DNA of 64,000 nucleotides, from NCBI GenBank assembly GCA_013423325.1, contig BLJB01000007.1, forward strand, positions 153,198-217,197. Reading direction: 5' to 3'. Under the pieces are notes generated by a model. The model did not search any database and was not told where the DNA came from. It saw only the letters and a list, made by a program, of their open reading frames with translations. Of the stretch, positions 22,377-34,040 are shown one piece after another. The position numbers and the translations under genes are program-made. The DNA is from Usnea hakonensis (lineage: Eukaryota > Ascomycota > Lecanoromycetes > Lecanorales > Parmeliaceae). Positions within the stretch are counted from its first letter, which is position 1; every line of letters begins with the position of its first letter.

Positions 22377-24692
22377 TTTGTAGAAGCTTTATCGCCAATT
22401 TACTGCAAGCAGGACGAATGTTACGCGAGTTTAGAAGACTTGGATGACCACAGAGGCTTTCTTGTAGTATTTTTGGGTTCTGCTGAGTGGCGTTGGTCTG
22501 AAGTGATCTGCGTAGCCCCTCATATGACTATCAAACTTGAGCCCGCATGCACAAGCCATCTCGAAAGTGCAGATGGCCCCCAATAATGTGTCGCAAGGGT
22601 TTGGAAGACCTGGAGAGCTACCGAGCCGCAGATCGGAGCTGACCCGTTCTCTCCCTTCGCTTGGGGAAACTCTTCATTGGCGGCTGTACGAGCAATGATA
22701 AGACCTCGTCTTTGGTTGGCTGAAACACTCGAATGCAACACTAATAGCGTCCTGCCGCTTTTGTTCAAGACAAAGGTCTCTTATGCCCGCCTACTGTGGG
22801 ATTTGGATGCATATGCAGGGTAGCATTTACGAGTTTGAGGGTACCCGCAATATATTTGGCACATTTAGCCGACATGGCGGCACGACACCCGTGAAGATAC
22901 GTACTACATTAGATAGCAGGCTGATAATGAACACATAGAACATGGATTTTTCCGTGTCTCTCTGCATCAGGCCTTTTCTATCCACCTCTCCCCAAGGGAC
23001 GAGGCTGCGGTAAGTTATATGGCTTCCCCAAACCTGGTGTCAGGTTTGAATGCAAAATACTGACAATGAGCTCGAATCCATGGTTCCAGAGGTCTCGTAG
23101 TGTGTTATATTCTGCTTCTTTGTAAGCGACCACGTCCGCTGTCGTATGTAGGAACACGTGAGGCGACTCCCTTGCTCTATGCCAAAACCGGACCGTCCAG
23201 CATCCAACTTCATTTGTACCCGTCTCTAGTGCGCCAACTTGCTAAGGTACTTACTACCTACCTTACTTTATCGAAGTTCATCGGCACACGAAGTGTGAAT
23301 CTGGTACGTATGACGTTTGCATTAGCGGCAGTCGTCCCGAAATCATTGTTTAGCATGACTAGTGGGATCATGGATGCGGCTTCGCTGCATCTTATCTTTT
23401 ATTGCCTCTATGCTGCCCTGGCCGACTCGCAGCAGGTCATCCACTTGAAGTACTCTAAATTTATCCAGCCATACGTACACGATGAGTTACATAAGGCTCA
23501 TTAGCAGATTACCCGCAGCTCATAGCGTCAACAGCTTTTCCTTCCGTTGTTAGAAGTTACTTACGTATCAAACGAGGTTATTCATGAACATATCTAATGA
23601 CTCTTAGAGAGCGTCTTCCAACGAGGCACTTGTGCCTATGATTGGTCTCAGCTGAGGCCTTTGAGGTAATTTCAGCGAGTCTGTCATTCTGTCTGTAGGC
23701 ACTAGAGTCAAATGTTATGAGTAAAGTAGTCTGGTCAAAGAGTATCAGAAGTAAGCTTAGAAAAGAAGAACTGTATCTTTACCAATTTTCTAGCATCCAA
23801 TGTCCTACATGAGCCAAGCTAGGCCCTGCGCGCGGGACGAACACTGTTCCATACAACTAATGTGGCGTCCAAAGTTCGGATGACGGGAAATGCAGACGGC
23901 GTAGCATATGAGACCTGTAGTTTTATATAGATTTTTTGGACCCCTTGAGATCACAACAGCATAAACCCCGTTCCACATCCAAACCGGAAGATTTGCTTCG
24001 AGTGGAGCCTTGGCCGATCCGCACCACCCTCTTTACGCATGATTTGATTGCCGTTGTGCGATTCACACTAATATATATTGGATCATCGTGCAGAAGCCAT
24101 AGATGCAGTTCCTCTGCGGACGGGACTCAAGAGAGACTCCATTTTGGAGTTAATAAAGTGCTAGCAGACGCCACAGTACCATCTTCTATCAACAAATTAT
24201 TTGTAGGACATCTTGTACCACAGAAGCAGAGCACGTGTTCGACTACTTCAGTGAACAAGTGGGATTGTTTGTCATAATTTCATGGCAACTCCGTAGAAGC
24301 GGAACGACTCCGACCTTCCAGATCGGCCACTGATATGGGGTATGACACGGGATGTCCGTCCGATATGTTCTAGAGGCGTTATCGCAGTTCCATGCTTAAA
24401 AGCGGCGTCGAGATTCGCGGCAAGGCACATACCGATACACCTTGCCTTGTAATCGTCTTGGGTACAAGCTACACTTATTAGAAGCACCTAGTAGCCATCT
24501 TCAACAGGCTAGCAATGCATCACTGCCGGTGACTTGCAAAACCTGGACTGCGTCATAAGTGCAGCTTCGCCCTACCAGTATCTGCTTCTATCAAAATTTG
24601 CCAATCACTTTATCAGCAATAGATCTAGTAGACTCATAACCCTCGCCAACGGAATTGAATCCGGTGGTAAGAATGCAACACCAAGGTGTTAA
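22377..24692. other. Gene-poor stretch upstream of thioesterase relic
   Basis: I see no supportable gene in these 2.3 kb. The start holds the promoter of the receptor gene. Open frames at 22520-22768 (minus), 23100-23504 and 23936-24277 (plus) show no family resemblance, codon pattern or exon structure that I can defend. The stretch may contain the lost upstream domains of the thioesterase relic, but I could not align any. Confidence 0.5.
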
Positions 24693-25481
24693 GACTTTTG
24701 GCTGCTTCACCCCAGAGTAGCCGAGGTCCTCCTCGTCACCAATCTGGCCAAACATATAACAGACCGACCAATATATACTCTCCGAGCACGAGGCTTTAAC
24801 GCTGGCGAAACATGCTTCGAGAACATACAAGAAGCCGTGATGACATATCACGCCGCAATCAAAGAGACAAAACCAATCGGACCATACGCCATCGCCGGAT
24901 ACTCCTACGGCACTATGCTCGCCTTTGAGACTGCCAAGACCCTCGAAATCGACGGCGACGAGGTGCTTCCTCGGCTTTTTTAACCTCCCACCACACATCA
25001 AAGACCATATGAACCAACTCATCTGGTCAGAGTGCCTTCTCCACCTATCCTCTATTTCGACATCATCACCGAAACAACAGCCTCCGAGCTCTCTGCTTCC
25101 CTCCGCCCTCTAAACAACAAAGAAGCCTTGATAAAAGTCGTCGAGATCGCGAACCCAACCCGCATGGCCGAGCTATCGCTCACCACAGACGCCCTATACA
25201 ACTGGGCGAATCTCGCGTTCGCGCTGCAGGGCATGGCCAAAGAGTATGAGCCTACCAGACATGTCGCGTGCTAGGATGTCTTCTACGCGATCCTCTTGGC
25301 GGCGGTGGCACAGTCGAAGAGAGAAAGGTTTGAAGGACCGCTGAGCAAATGGCGGGACTTTGTCAGGGAGGCGCCGAGGTATCATGAGGTTGATGGGGCG
25401 CATTATACGATGATCAGCCCGGATCACGTGCAGAGATTTGCGAAGAAGCTGAAGTCGGCGCTTCAAGCCAGGGGTCTGTAA
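24693..25481 (+). pseudogene. NRPS-like thioesterase domain relic
   Basis: The sequence reads as an alpha/beta-hydrolase thioesterase domain like the terminal domain of fungal A-T-TE (NRPS-like) synthetases, but in pieces. The first frame gives [30 protein letters not shown] and the nucleophile elbow [11 protein letters not shown], then reaches a stop after GDEV. The next frame continues with [18 protein letters not shown] and WSECLLHLS. A third continues with YFDIITETTASEL, is stopped by TAG near 25272, and resumes in frame with DVFYAILLAA, LSKWRDFVREAPRYHEVDGA and HYTMISPDHVQRF (the catalytic His region) to TAA/TGA-type ends at 25481. At least two frameshifts and one nonsense codon mark it as dead. 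No adenylation or carrier domain is visible upstream. In life it would have released or cyclised a product from a carrier protein. Confidence 0.8.
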
Positions 25482-26641
25482 GGATGCTGCAAACAAAAGG
25501 CTCTTGTCCTAGTAACATTGCTGCTTTGAGATCAGTGTCATCATGCGTCAAGAGTCTGCACAGGAATTAGATTTGCTAGGGTACTGGCTAGAGGTAACTT
25601 ATTCAGCCTATCCCTCCTGAGCCACGAACATCTTCCCTCTCCCTACTTACTCATATCGATCTCAAGCATTCATCATCTCCCAATAAGATATCTCTTTGCC
25701 CCCTAAGCATACCCACCCCACCTTACGCCATCGCACAAAAATCCCAGGATCCCTCCAATTAAACCTAACAAACGGCAGAACCAGGGAACGAGAAAAGTGT
25801 GTGTGTACTTAAAGAAGAATAAGATAGCCAGCGTCACTTATCGACGTAATTCGCCCTTTTGCCCCTTCACTAATCTTCCCTCTACCTATGTGACAATGGT
25901 TCTCTGCCAAGCCGCTAGTATCGGAACAAGCCGGACATTAGGGTTGAGGTAGGAGGGTATTGGGGAAAGAGCGAGGGGATGTGATATGAGTCTGGATGTT
26001 GTCGCCTACCTAAAATAGTTTACCTTAGAGGCTTGAAATATACAGTATAGAGTACATACCTGGAATTATAGATCACGGAGACTCCTGAATGTAGCTCAAT
26101 CACAATACGCGTACAGATAAGTGTCTAGCGATTAATTTCAAGTGAGGAGAGCTTGGTTTAATTCCAAAGTTATTGAAGTCGATTTGGGGTAGGGGGTTAT
26201 TACACGCACTATAATGAAGCATCCTAATGTAAGTAAGATAGGTACAGTGTATACGTACCTATCTTGGCAAGTACTTATCCATGGAGCATCCGGACACCTG
26301 AAGTGATCGGGTCACGTCTCGACTTTGATTTCAAATGTCAGTGCTATTATTGGGAGGAACGGGATGGAGAATGGCCAGTTGCCTAATTTACTGCCTACTT
26401 TGCAGCTCTTACGGGGCGTTCAATGATCGGCTATGCACCTATTCACGAGATTCAGGAGACTAGTGCTGCAGGGCAAGATGGCTGTGCAAATTTCAGCCTT
26501 GTGTGCTGTCATACTGCAAGGCTGATAAGTGAGCTGGATACCCCACATCCTCTTTTTCTTCAACGTGAAAAAATCAGAAGCTCTTCTCAATTGGTATTGA
26601 TATTGCATACAGATTCGACTTTGACTTCTACGGATTTGAAA
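25482..26641. other. Intergenic; upstream of the 783-residue protein
   Basis: No gene is seen. The stretch is AT-rich with short GTACTTA/TAGGTA-type repeats. The 219 bases before the chosen ATG are open in the coding frame but look non-coding. Confidence 0.5.
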
Positions 26642-28993
26642 ATGTCTGGCGCCTTAGTACCCGCATCTTCGAACTTTCAACAACAGGGAACGGTCGACTG
26701 GGTGGAGCTGTCGGGCAAAAGTGTCAATTTCTCCGTCGCTGTACTTGCGAGGCTCTCCAGAGCGGGCATCGATCCATTCACGCTCCAGGTCGGTCGAGCC
26801 ATCTGCACCAATTTCTCTCTCGATCCCGTTGCACAACAGCGAACCTCGGAAGCAATCCAGGCTCTCAGGAAATTCGGATCCTACGGAGATATTATCTGGT
26901 TTGGGTTTGGCGTCAAACATGTCGTCACGGATCTAGCAGAGACGGAGCAAGGCCTCACTCTGGTAGCGCTCTGCGCAGCACTCTCATTGACATATAATCC
27001 GTTCTATGGAGCGCGAGTGCTGAGAGAACTTTGTGGTCTCTGTAAAGCTCCTCAAGCTTTTTCGCCTGCCATTCGGCAATGGAAGATACTTGTCGAGCTG
27101 TGTTCCGGTATATTGAACTCAGGTCACTTCGCGCTTTTATTGGAGGGATTTCGTCGCCTAGTACAAGGAGGACGACATGTACCAGACGATTTTAAGATCG
27201 AGAGATATCCGACAAGTTGTTCGACTTTGGCGGAAGCCATCATGACAATCGCGCAGTTGACAACTAAGAAATTAGCGAGCGTTACCTTCACAGGGGGACT
27301 TGATTGCATTTGGCTTGCAGCTGTGGCTGAGTCTATCTTTTCCTTGGACGTTGTTATGTACGACTCGGCCGATGTACAGGTCTATCGCTCTCGATCAGTG
27401 GATCAACGGCCGCCTCAGATCAAGATCTGTTACATCGAGGACTTGACAGATTCGCAAGGGCGGACTTTTGTGAGCGAAAAGATGTCGCTCATCCGCAACG
27501 GATGCATACTGTTCGTTCGCGAAAACGGCGATTCGATCGGAACAATTCATCCCTTCAATTGGCCATCATCATGGTCTACCATCTTACACGACACCTTTCC
27601 TGGAGCCATCGATATGCTGCTAACGGGTGAAATTTGCTATCAATTCAGCCTCTATGTTTACGGTGTATCTATGATACAGACGGAATTGCGAGACGGGAAC
27701 GACCCTTCAAGTTCGAAAGGAATATACGGGCTCCTCAACAGGAATTTTTTCGGTTCTCTCCGGGGGCACGAGTTTCTCTCAGTCGCTTCCAAACGTGTGC
27801 CTGAGCTTAGTCGTTGTCTTGAGTATGACTTTTCACTAGTCCCGCAAGACGTGTGTTATTACGAGAGCTTGGCAGCACGTAAGGTCATCGAATCTATGGA
27901 CGACAGCGGTTCTCCCAAAGGGCAGGGACGGGTCAGCTTGACGGTCCTTACAGAGTGCATCATTATTTTTCTTTGTATCATACTAGCCTCGGACATTGAC
28001 GAGCAGATCGCTCCTTCAATTAATGGCTTAAGATGGTTGTACCTGCAATTAGTTGAAGGCATAGATGATCTCATATTGAGATACCGTGGCGAGGACATTG
28101 AGCAGACTGCCTTGGTGTTTCGTGTTCTATCCGGAGCGGGGGAACCGTCTTCGTCATCAAACCTCCTGGCAATGGCCGGAGCGGGAGTATGCGTCTATCA
28201 GCAGGTACTCTCGGATCCACAACTGTCCCCTGATTCGATATTGAGAACACAGGTAGTGCCAGGATATGTTTCCCATGCTGGAGCTGTTTTCAAGACGATC
28301 AGAAGTATCCTACCGCAGGCTGACCACCTGGAATTTTTGTTTGATGACTTGTCTACCTGCCAGTCCGTGGACGTTCTTGTCCAGGAAACCGAACAAGACT
28401 CAGAGCTAGCAGCGGCATACCAGGTGAACTACATGAATCGCCAAGGAGGGAAAAAGTATTTGCTCTTGGATCTTCATGCGTTGCTCTCCCAGCTCCAAAG
28501 ACTGGTAAGGACGTCCAAATGCAAAGGCAATTGCTTGGAGCTACCTACCAAAGCTCTGCGAGACGATGATAGATCACACAATCACGAGCTGATATCTTTG
28601 TGGCAAAAAAGACCCAACAGACTTTGGCTCGCGCTCTTCGACCAAGCCGCTAGCGACAATGCTCAACGCCTCATTGCGGACTCGCTGCATATTCAGAATT
28701 TGTGGGTTTCTGCATCGGTTGACGGTTACCAGAATGATAAATTTGCGGACTCGAAAATGTTGATAGACCGCCCTTTCATGATATACCTGTCCCTTATGGA
28801 AAAGCGGTCGCATACTCGTGTCTTCCCGTTTAGTCCATGTTTGAGCTGCATGATTGAGCGTGGATTCTTCGCAGATTACTTTTATAATGCAAGAAATCAT
28901 ACAGAGCGTTTTCATGGACCTGGGTCTGTCCGGCTGGTGGGTCCCAGCTGCACCGAAGCTGAATTGCGGTGGGAATGGTGGATGCCTGAATAG
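26642..28993 (+). CDS. Large intron-less protein of unknown function, 783 residues
   Basis: A single open frame encodes 783 residues from the ATG at 26642; an upstream in-frame ATG at 26423 would add 73 unlikely residues. I recognise no domain. The N-terminal third (FGSYGDIIWFGFGVKHVVTDLAETEQG, LVALCAALS, ARVLRELCGLC) resembles a family of long uncharacterised proteins that I recall as common in filamentous ascomycetes, and it looks like a folded alpha-helical region. A hydrophobic segment (LTECIIIFLCIILASDID, around residue 510) could be a buried helix or a membrane segment. No signal peptide is evident. Codon use and length make it a real gene. A role cannot be assigned. Confidence 0.85.
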   Translation: MSGALVPASSNFQQQGTVDWVELSGKSVNFSVAVLARLSRAGIDPFTLQVGRAICTNFSLDPVAQQRTSEAIQALRKFGSYGDIIWFGFGVKHVVTDLAETEQGLTLVALCAALSLTYNPFYGARVLRELCGLCKAPQAFSPAIRQWKILVELCSGILNSGHFALLLEGFRRLVQGGRHVPDDFKIERYPTSCSTLAEAIMTIAQLTTKKLASVTFTGGLDCIWLAAVAESIFSLDVVMYDSADVQVYRSRSVDQRPPQIKICYIEDLTDSQGRTFVSEKMSLIRNGCILFVRENGDSIGTIHPFNWPSSWSTILHDTFPGAIDMLLTGEICYQFSLYVYGVSMIQTELRDGNDPSSSKGIYGLLNRNFFGSLRGHEFLSVASKRVPELSRCLEYDFSLVPQDVCYYESLAARKVIESMDDSGSPKGQGRVSLTVLTECIIIFLCIILASDIDEQIAPSINGLRWLYLQLVEGIDDLILRYRGEDIEQTALVFRVLSGAGEPSSSSNLLAMAGAGVCVYQQVLSDPQLSPDSILRTQVVPGYVSHAGAVFKTIRSILPQADHLEFLFDDLSTCQSVDVLVQETEQDSELAAAYQVNYMNRQGGKKYLLLDLHALLSQLQRLVRTSKCKGNCLELPTKALRDDDRSHNHELISLWQKRPNRLWLALFDQAASDNAQRLIADSLHIQNLWVSASVDGYQNDKFADSKMLIDRPFMIYLSLMEKRSHTRVFPFSPCLSCMIERGFFADYFYNARNHTERFHGPGSVRLVGPSCTEAELRWEWWMPE

Positions 28994-29441
28994 TCGTCTG
29001 CAGTCTGAAGCAATAAGAATAGGAAAAAGGAAAAGAAGAAGAGCAAGAACGCCCCCTCTGAGAGTTCGGCCGGCAGATCCTTCGAGATAATCAGTGACGA
29101 TCAAGTCTGGAACGGACACAGCTTACAGAAGTAAGTGAGAGCCAACAAATACCATCCCTAATCTACACAAACACGCCGGTACCTCAGTTTCCGAAGCCTG
29201 GGGAATGGACTTATGGAACATATGAGGTGGGCGACCAAGAGAGGCTACGGATTTTGCCATTTATGATATAGTCTCCGTGGCTCGGATTTTATACAGCACA
29301 TTTTGTGTTCTTCAGGGCTTTTTGTAAGCTCTCCAAGTTTTTGAATAACCGCCTTTCAGTCCCTCAGGCTTTACCCCTGTACGCGCCAAGGCGCAAGCAA
29401 AGAAAGATTCACAAGGAGGATGAGGAAATCTCCACCAGAGT
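28994..29441. other. Intergenic between convergent genes
   Basis: No gene is seen between the 3' ends of the unknown 783-residue gene and the methyltransferase gene. Confidence 0.5.
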
Positions 29442-30978
29442 CTACACTATAGGTCTTTTCTTCGCCATCCAATGCGACGTTCTATAAGTATTCTGCAACA
29501 AGCTCTCCGGATTCTGGATATATCCCGACCCACCCTCCCCGATCTCACGCCTCTCGACATCAAACCCCATCTTCTCCACAAGAATCAACACTTCCTCCTC
29601 AGTCAGCTCAAACGCCCCGGGCTCTTCGATCCCACTCTTCTCGCGCCGTGTCTCACCCTTGCTCGGATGATGTTCATGTTCCTCCGCCGGCGCCCTATCC
29701 GAAAAATGCCACAGCAACGGCCCCAAATTGATCCACACCCCCCCATCCCGCAAACAATTCCGCACCGTCTCAACATACCGAATCAGATTCGGTGCCGTAT
29801 CAATGAAATATACCATGACCACCGCATCGAACATCCCCTCATGTTCCTCATCCCCATACAACACCACAAAATCAGCAGCCGTCATGCTCATCCGCTCCGC
29901 AGCATTACCGTCCCCATCCCCCGTCGTCGTCGTCAGCGACGTCCCATCATCGTCGCCAAACACCTCATCAAGCGCGCTCCCCGGGTGCACATCCGGCACT
30001 CTTACACTCCGCAACTGATGCCGCCGACTCACCACGTTGGAAAACTCAAGCGCAAAGGGAAACAAATCGTACTGCTGCCCCGGGAGCACGTGGTTCAAAA
30101 CCCAGTTCGAGGCCATGAGTTGGTGGTAGGATATCTCGTTGCCTTGGACCGTGTACCCCAGCCGACAGAGCTCGAACACCAAGCGGCCGAGGCCCGCGCC
30201 CGGCACGAGTATCTTGACCCGTGGGTCGGGAGGCATGGTTTGTACGACGTCGCGGATGACGGGCATGTAGCTAGCGCTGCGTTCCGCAGAGCCTTCGGCG
30301 GACCAGTCGCGGTATAATTGACGGATGGTGGAGCGCGCTTTGTCGACGTCGGTTGCTTTGGCAGTGTTGTGCCATTCTGCGTCTCCTTCCGGAGCCGGAT
30401 CGTCGGCGCTTCGTGGCCTGGACGTTTCGCCTGCGGTGGGGAAGTTGAAGGATGAGAGGGCGGTGTGCAGGATCGCTGTTGCGATGGTGGCGTTGGCGTC
30501 GATGGCGTCGTCTACGGAGTCGAGAGTCGAGAGGTGGTTGAAGGGCGGGGCGGCGAGGAGGCGCTGTTGGGTTGGGGGCAGGGCGTAGAAGTTTTGCCGG
30601 CGGCGGTGGGTTACGTTGTAGTGGGCTGTTTTGCGGTACTGGCTGTGGGCGATGGGTGAGTGGGTGGGCGATCGGTTAAGGAAATGGAAATCAAGAGTAG
30701 GGATATATAAGACGACGTAATGTCACGCTCTAAATCCACCCATATCTTCCCACAAAATAAAACATACGATGCCTGATTCCCATCATCCATGCCTAGAAAA
30801 TCCAACATACACGCCGAACTTCCTTCAAAAAAAACCAAAACCACCGCTCTCCCACCCAACCAACCAACCACCATACTCTTCACAGTACCGCGCCCACACT
30901 AACTCGCTCAACTCACCGAAACGAATCCATCGCCGCACCCAGAACCCGGCGCTCTTCCGGGTCCGAAAACACGTCCAT
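29442..30978 (-). CDS. Carnosine N-methyltransferase-like protein (N2227 family)
   Basis: Two exons, 30978-30917 and 30642-29442, are joined across a 274 bp intron (GTGAGT donor, CACAG acceptor) to give about 420 residues. The join restores the family's N-terminal phrase DPEERRVL...SFRQYRKTAHYNVTHRRRQNFYALP. The SAM-binding part follows: KILVPGAGLGRLVFEL, GNEISYHQLMASNWVLNH, then FDAVVMVYFIDTAPN and GGVWINLGPLLWHF. The family (CARNMT1 in animals, YNL092W in yeast) methylates carnosine or related imidazole substrates. Low-complexity insertions (GTSLTTTTGDGDGNA and EEHEHHPSKGETRREK) lie between conserved blocks. The intron is much longer than its neighbours, so a small extra exon cannot be excluded. 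Confidence 0.9.
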
Positions 30979-32029
30979 CCCTCCCTCGCTTGCTGGTATG
31001 TATATCCAATCCGATACAGGCGGCAGTCCAGACCAGATAAGATCAGACGAGGCCAGATAGGATAAGACCAGACGAGGCCAGATACGATACGGGAAAAAGG
31101 GTGGGTGCGGTGCAAAGCAGTACCCTAGAACAGTACTCAAAGAAGAGAAGAGGAGAGGGTACATAAAAAAGCCCGTAGAAGATGTTAAAGATAGATAGAT
31201 ATGATTGCAAGGAGGAACGGTTACGTAACGTAAAGTAAAGTGAAGTGAAGTGAATAGAGAGGAGTAAGTGAGTGAGTGAGTGGGCTGGTTGATTGATTGA
31301 TAGGGGGAGGACATTGATACGGAAATTACCTACCTTACATATGGAGGAGTGAACCACAAGAAAACAAAAGTACCGCTGAACCGTACACCCCACCCAGCCA
31401 CCCCCCAACCCCCAATAAGCACCCAGCGAACCAAAAAACCGTTCAACCAGGGTTATAAATCTTCGAGGGTTTGAGCACAATATTTTGGTGTGAGTGTGGT
31501 TCCAGAGATGAGATGAGTACTTGCTGTTGTGGGGTTCTGAGTGTTAAGAGGAATTTGTTTTTTTAGACAGGAGGGGAGGGAGATGGGGATTTGAGGATGG
31601 GGGGGGGATTTGGTGAAGTATATACAAAGAGGTGGGGCTCGCCTCTGAAGCAGACTGGAGGATAGGGTGAAGAGAAAGACAATAGAGAGCATTAGAGAAA
31701 ATCAGCTCTGCTTGTTGGAGTCGCAGGACTAGAACGCAGTTGCTTGAACGGGGCACTTTTTGTGGAGATGTGACGAGCTGGAGTTCTATTATGACCATAG
31801 AAGTGCTCGCACTCTTGAACACTGCGGACGTACGAGCACTTTGTGGAGATGTCCTCTTGGCCCTGGAGCTCAAACATATTGGCCACTTGAGTCGGCACAC
31901 CAGTAGAGCACGTCTCGAGATCTCCTCAATGATAAAGACATTAGGCACTTCGTTCCAGCGGCTGAGATGAGACAAAAGCCGAGTAATGCTAGCCCTTGCC
32001 AAATGCATGACATACGTATGAGATACTCA
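30979..32029. other. Intergenic; promoter of methyltransferase and short repeats
   Basis: No gene is seen. A small degenerate tandem repeat (AGACGAGGCCAGATA at 31045 and 31072) lies about 65 bases upstream of the methyltransferase ATG. GAGT/GATT microsatellites occur around 31263-31300. Confidence 0.5.
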
Positions 32030-33460
32030 TCATGTCCTAGACGAAAGAGCGAGTACTACTCTATCTGTCGCGACGGGGTCCATGATACCCCGTGTTGGCT
32101 TAGTCTCATCTATCTTGGGAAAGGCTTGATTCGGATTCTTCAAACGCAGTTTGTACCGACGTACAGCGAAAGCGACGAATAGCATGACCTCTCGCTTTAC
32201 GATAGACCTCCCGGAGCAGTATGTGGAGTTGCCCAAAGTGCTTAACACAGGGGGTGCGGCTCAGATCTTTGTTCTTATCATTACTCTACGGTGTGTTTCA
32301 AGGGTTCGTTCCCAACGATGACGGGAGCTTCGATGGTGCGCGCAGACGAGTTGACGCTGGTTACGCGAAGGGTCTCGGAAAATGCGGCTTCGAGGTGTGG
32401 TGAATTGGCAAGGAGCTTCTGCATATCTAATTGTCCATGTTTGGTAATGCCGGGAGCAACCTCCTCTCGTATGATCTGTAACAGATCGGGATTACATATT
32501 ACGTTAGAAAGAAGCCAGAACGTCACCTTGAAAGGGTTTGCGTTCGCGCTGGAAGGATCTGAATAGCTCAGGGGAAAAGATTCGGATTTCAGTACTGACC
32601 CCCAGAAGAACATATAGGCGGCGATGCCGATGTCTCTTTCGCTCATGCCTGCTCTCCTTTGCTTCTCTTCAACGGTGCGTAAGTAGTAGCAAGTGCCCTG
32701 CTTCTGCTCCATGGGTAGTTGGAAATAACGAATGTAAGCTAGTCTAATCTTGTCTTTAGCTGTATGCATACGCTATGCGAGCAATAGGGGCAGCTGAAAG
32801 GCCAGCTTCCAGCTCTTGCAATCAAAATCGGAAGAGTATTCAACTCGCCTACGCTCGAGCTCATGAAGAATACTGCCAAACAGAGCCTTCATGGCCGCTT
32901 TTCCCAGCGCTGATGCACACCAGGCGTAGATAGCCACAGATCTTCGGGATTAGCTGGGTTCTGACGTGGGGTAGGATCAGTTGGTATGTTTTGCGGTTCG
33001 ATTCATTTCATGTACTTGGCGCTGATATCTTCTAATTGGTATCCGGAATGCAGCTGTTACCGATGCACACCCTGTCGTAGATGAAATTGCTACCCTCTCG
33101 CTGGGCCCATGTCATCTCTAGGCTTGAATTGGCGTTACTGCCACATCTTCCTCACATCTTGCTTGATCATACCGAATATAGTATACAGATCAAGGATTAA
33201 GCCATCGAAGTCATGGTAGTAGTATAAATTTTTTAGACGGTTGACGTATCCTTGGGCGACATTATGAGTTAAAATTATTGGCCAGCGACTGTGAGGACGA
33301 ACTGCTCGCGTGTGTTTCCGAAGTAAGTCCTGGAGAGACATTGGTCGGCTTAGATACAAGAGTCACAATCGAGAAACAGAGGCCAAGGATCTTGATGTGG
33401 GATGCACCGTGCGTCTGCCTTTTGTTCCTTGAAGAAAGATCTTGCATCTCCTATGGTGCG
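32030..33460 (-). pseudogene. Cytochrome P450 relic
   Basis: Pieces of one P450 appear in order on the minus strand. Near 33400-33200 the frame reads TYFGNTREQFVLTVAGQ, then stops appear (TAA, TAA, TAA, TGA, TGA) in sequence that otherwise still resembles the family (MSPKDTSTV). At 32769-32281 a longer open piece contains NPFKVTFWLLSNVICNPDLL, the K-helix phrase SETLRVTSVNSSARTIEAPVIVG, and a stop. Some 50 residues are missing before the haem loop, which is split between frames (CVKHFG in one, STYCSGRSIVKREVMLFVAF in the next). The C-terminus ends at 32030. Several stops are of the TAA/TGA type that RIP or decay would produce. A functional haem protein cannot be made. The family resembles fungal CYPs of the prostacyclin-synthase / 7-alpha-hydroxylase-like type, a tentative placement. 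Confidence 0.85.
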
Positions 33461-33810
33461 AAGGGTAAGCTTTCGGCATGATTCCGCCACACGTACATTA
33501 GTCAATGAGATGCAGAGTATCTGTTTTACCTATTACTGGTAGATATGTCATAATCTTACAGTAAGACTTGTACAAATGAAGGGCGCCTACATGGATTCCA
33601 GTCCGGAAGCATTCTGGGTCCGTCGGATTGCATCGCTGAGAGTGTTGAACTTCCCACGCCGCCACATGTCAGGATGCCTGCGATCAGGTCGAGGAACTAA
33701 AGAGCCTACTGTAGACGCTGGTCAAGCCCGGCAAAAGCAGAAGCAATGGGCAAGAGCACTTAAGAGACAGATGAAGTCTATCACAGAAATTGTGTTTTTT
33801 GTGGGAAGGC
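33461..33810. other. Intergenic upstream of P450 relic
   Basis: A plus-strand open frame (33576-33917) runs into the tandem duplication. It shows no family resemblance and is not called. Confidence 0.4.
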
Positions 33811-34040
33811 GTCAGTACTTCCGAGGTCGAGGCAACAGACAAGAGGCAAGCGGTTGCGATATTCGAGGGCCATCATCATTGAGACGTTTGGGGGAAAGCA
33901 GCGCGACTTTCAAGTAGTTGAGCGGGTCAGTACTTCCGAGGTCAAGGCAACAGACAAGAGGCAAGCGGTTGAGATATTCGAGGGCCATCATCATTGAGAC
34001 GTTTGGGGGAAAGCAGCGCGACTTTCAAGTAGTTGAGACG
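33811..34040. repeat. 115 bp tandem duplication, two near-identical copies
   Basis: GTCAGTACTTCCGAGGTC begins a unit at 33811 and again at 33926, a period of 115 bp. The copies differ at only a few positions (for example GGTCGAGG against GGTCAAGG, and GTTGCGATA against GTTGAGATA). Such near-identity means a recent event. It lies just upstream of the P450 relic. Confidence 0.9.

Noticed and set aside
23100..23504. 134-codon plus-strand frame
   Set aside because: No homology recognised, no promoter or splice context, and it lies in a stretch full of short random frames.
26423..26641. Upstream in-frame ATG of the 783-residue protein
   Set aside because: The extra 73 residues look like translated leader sequence and family resemblance starts only after the ATG at 26642.
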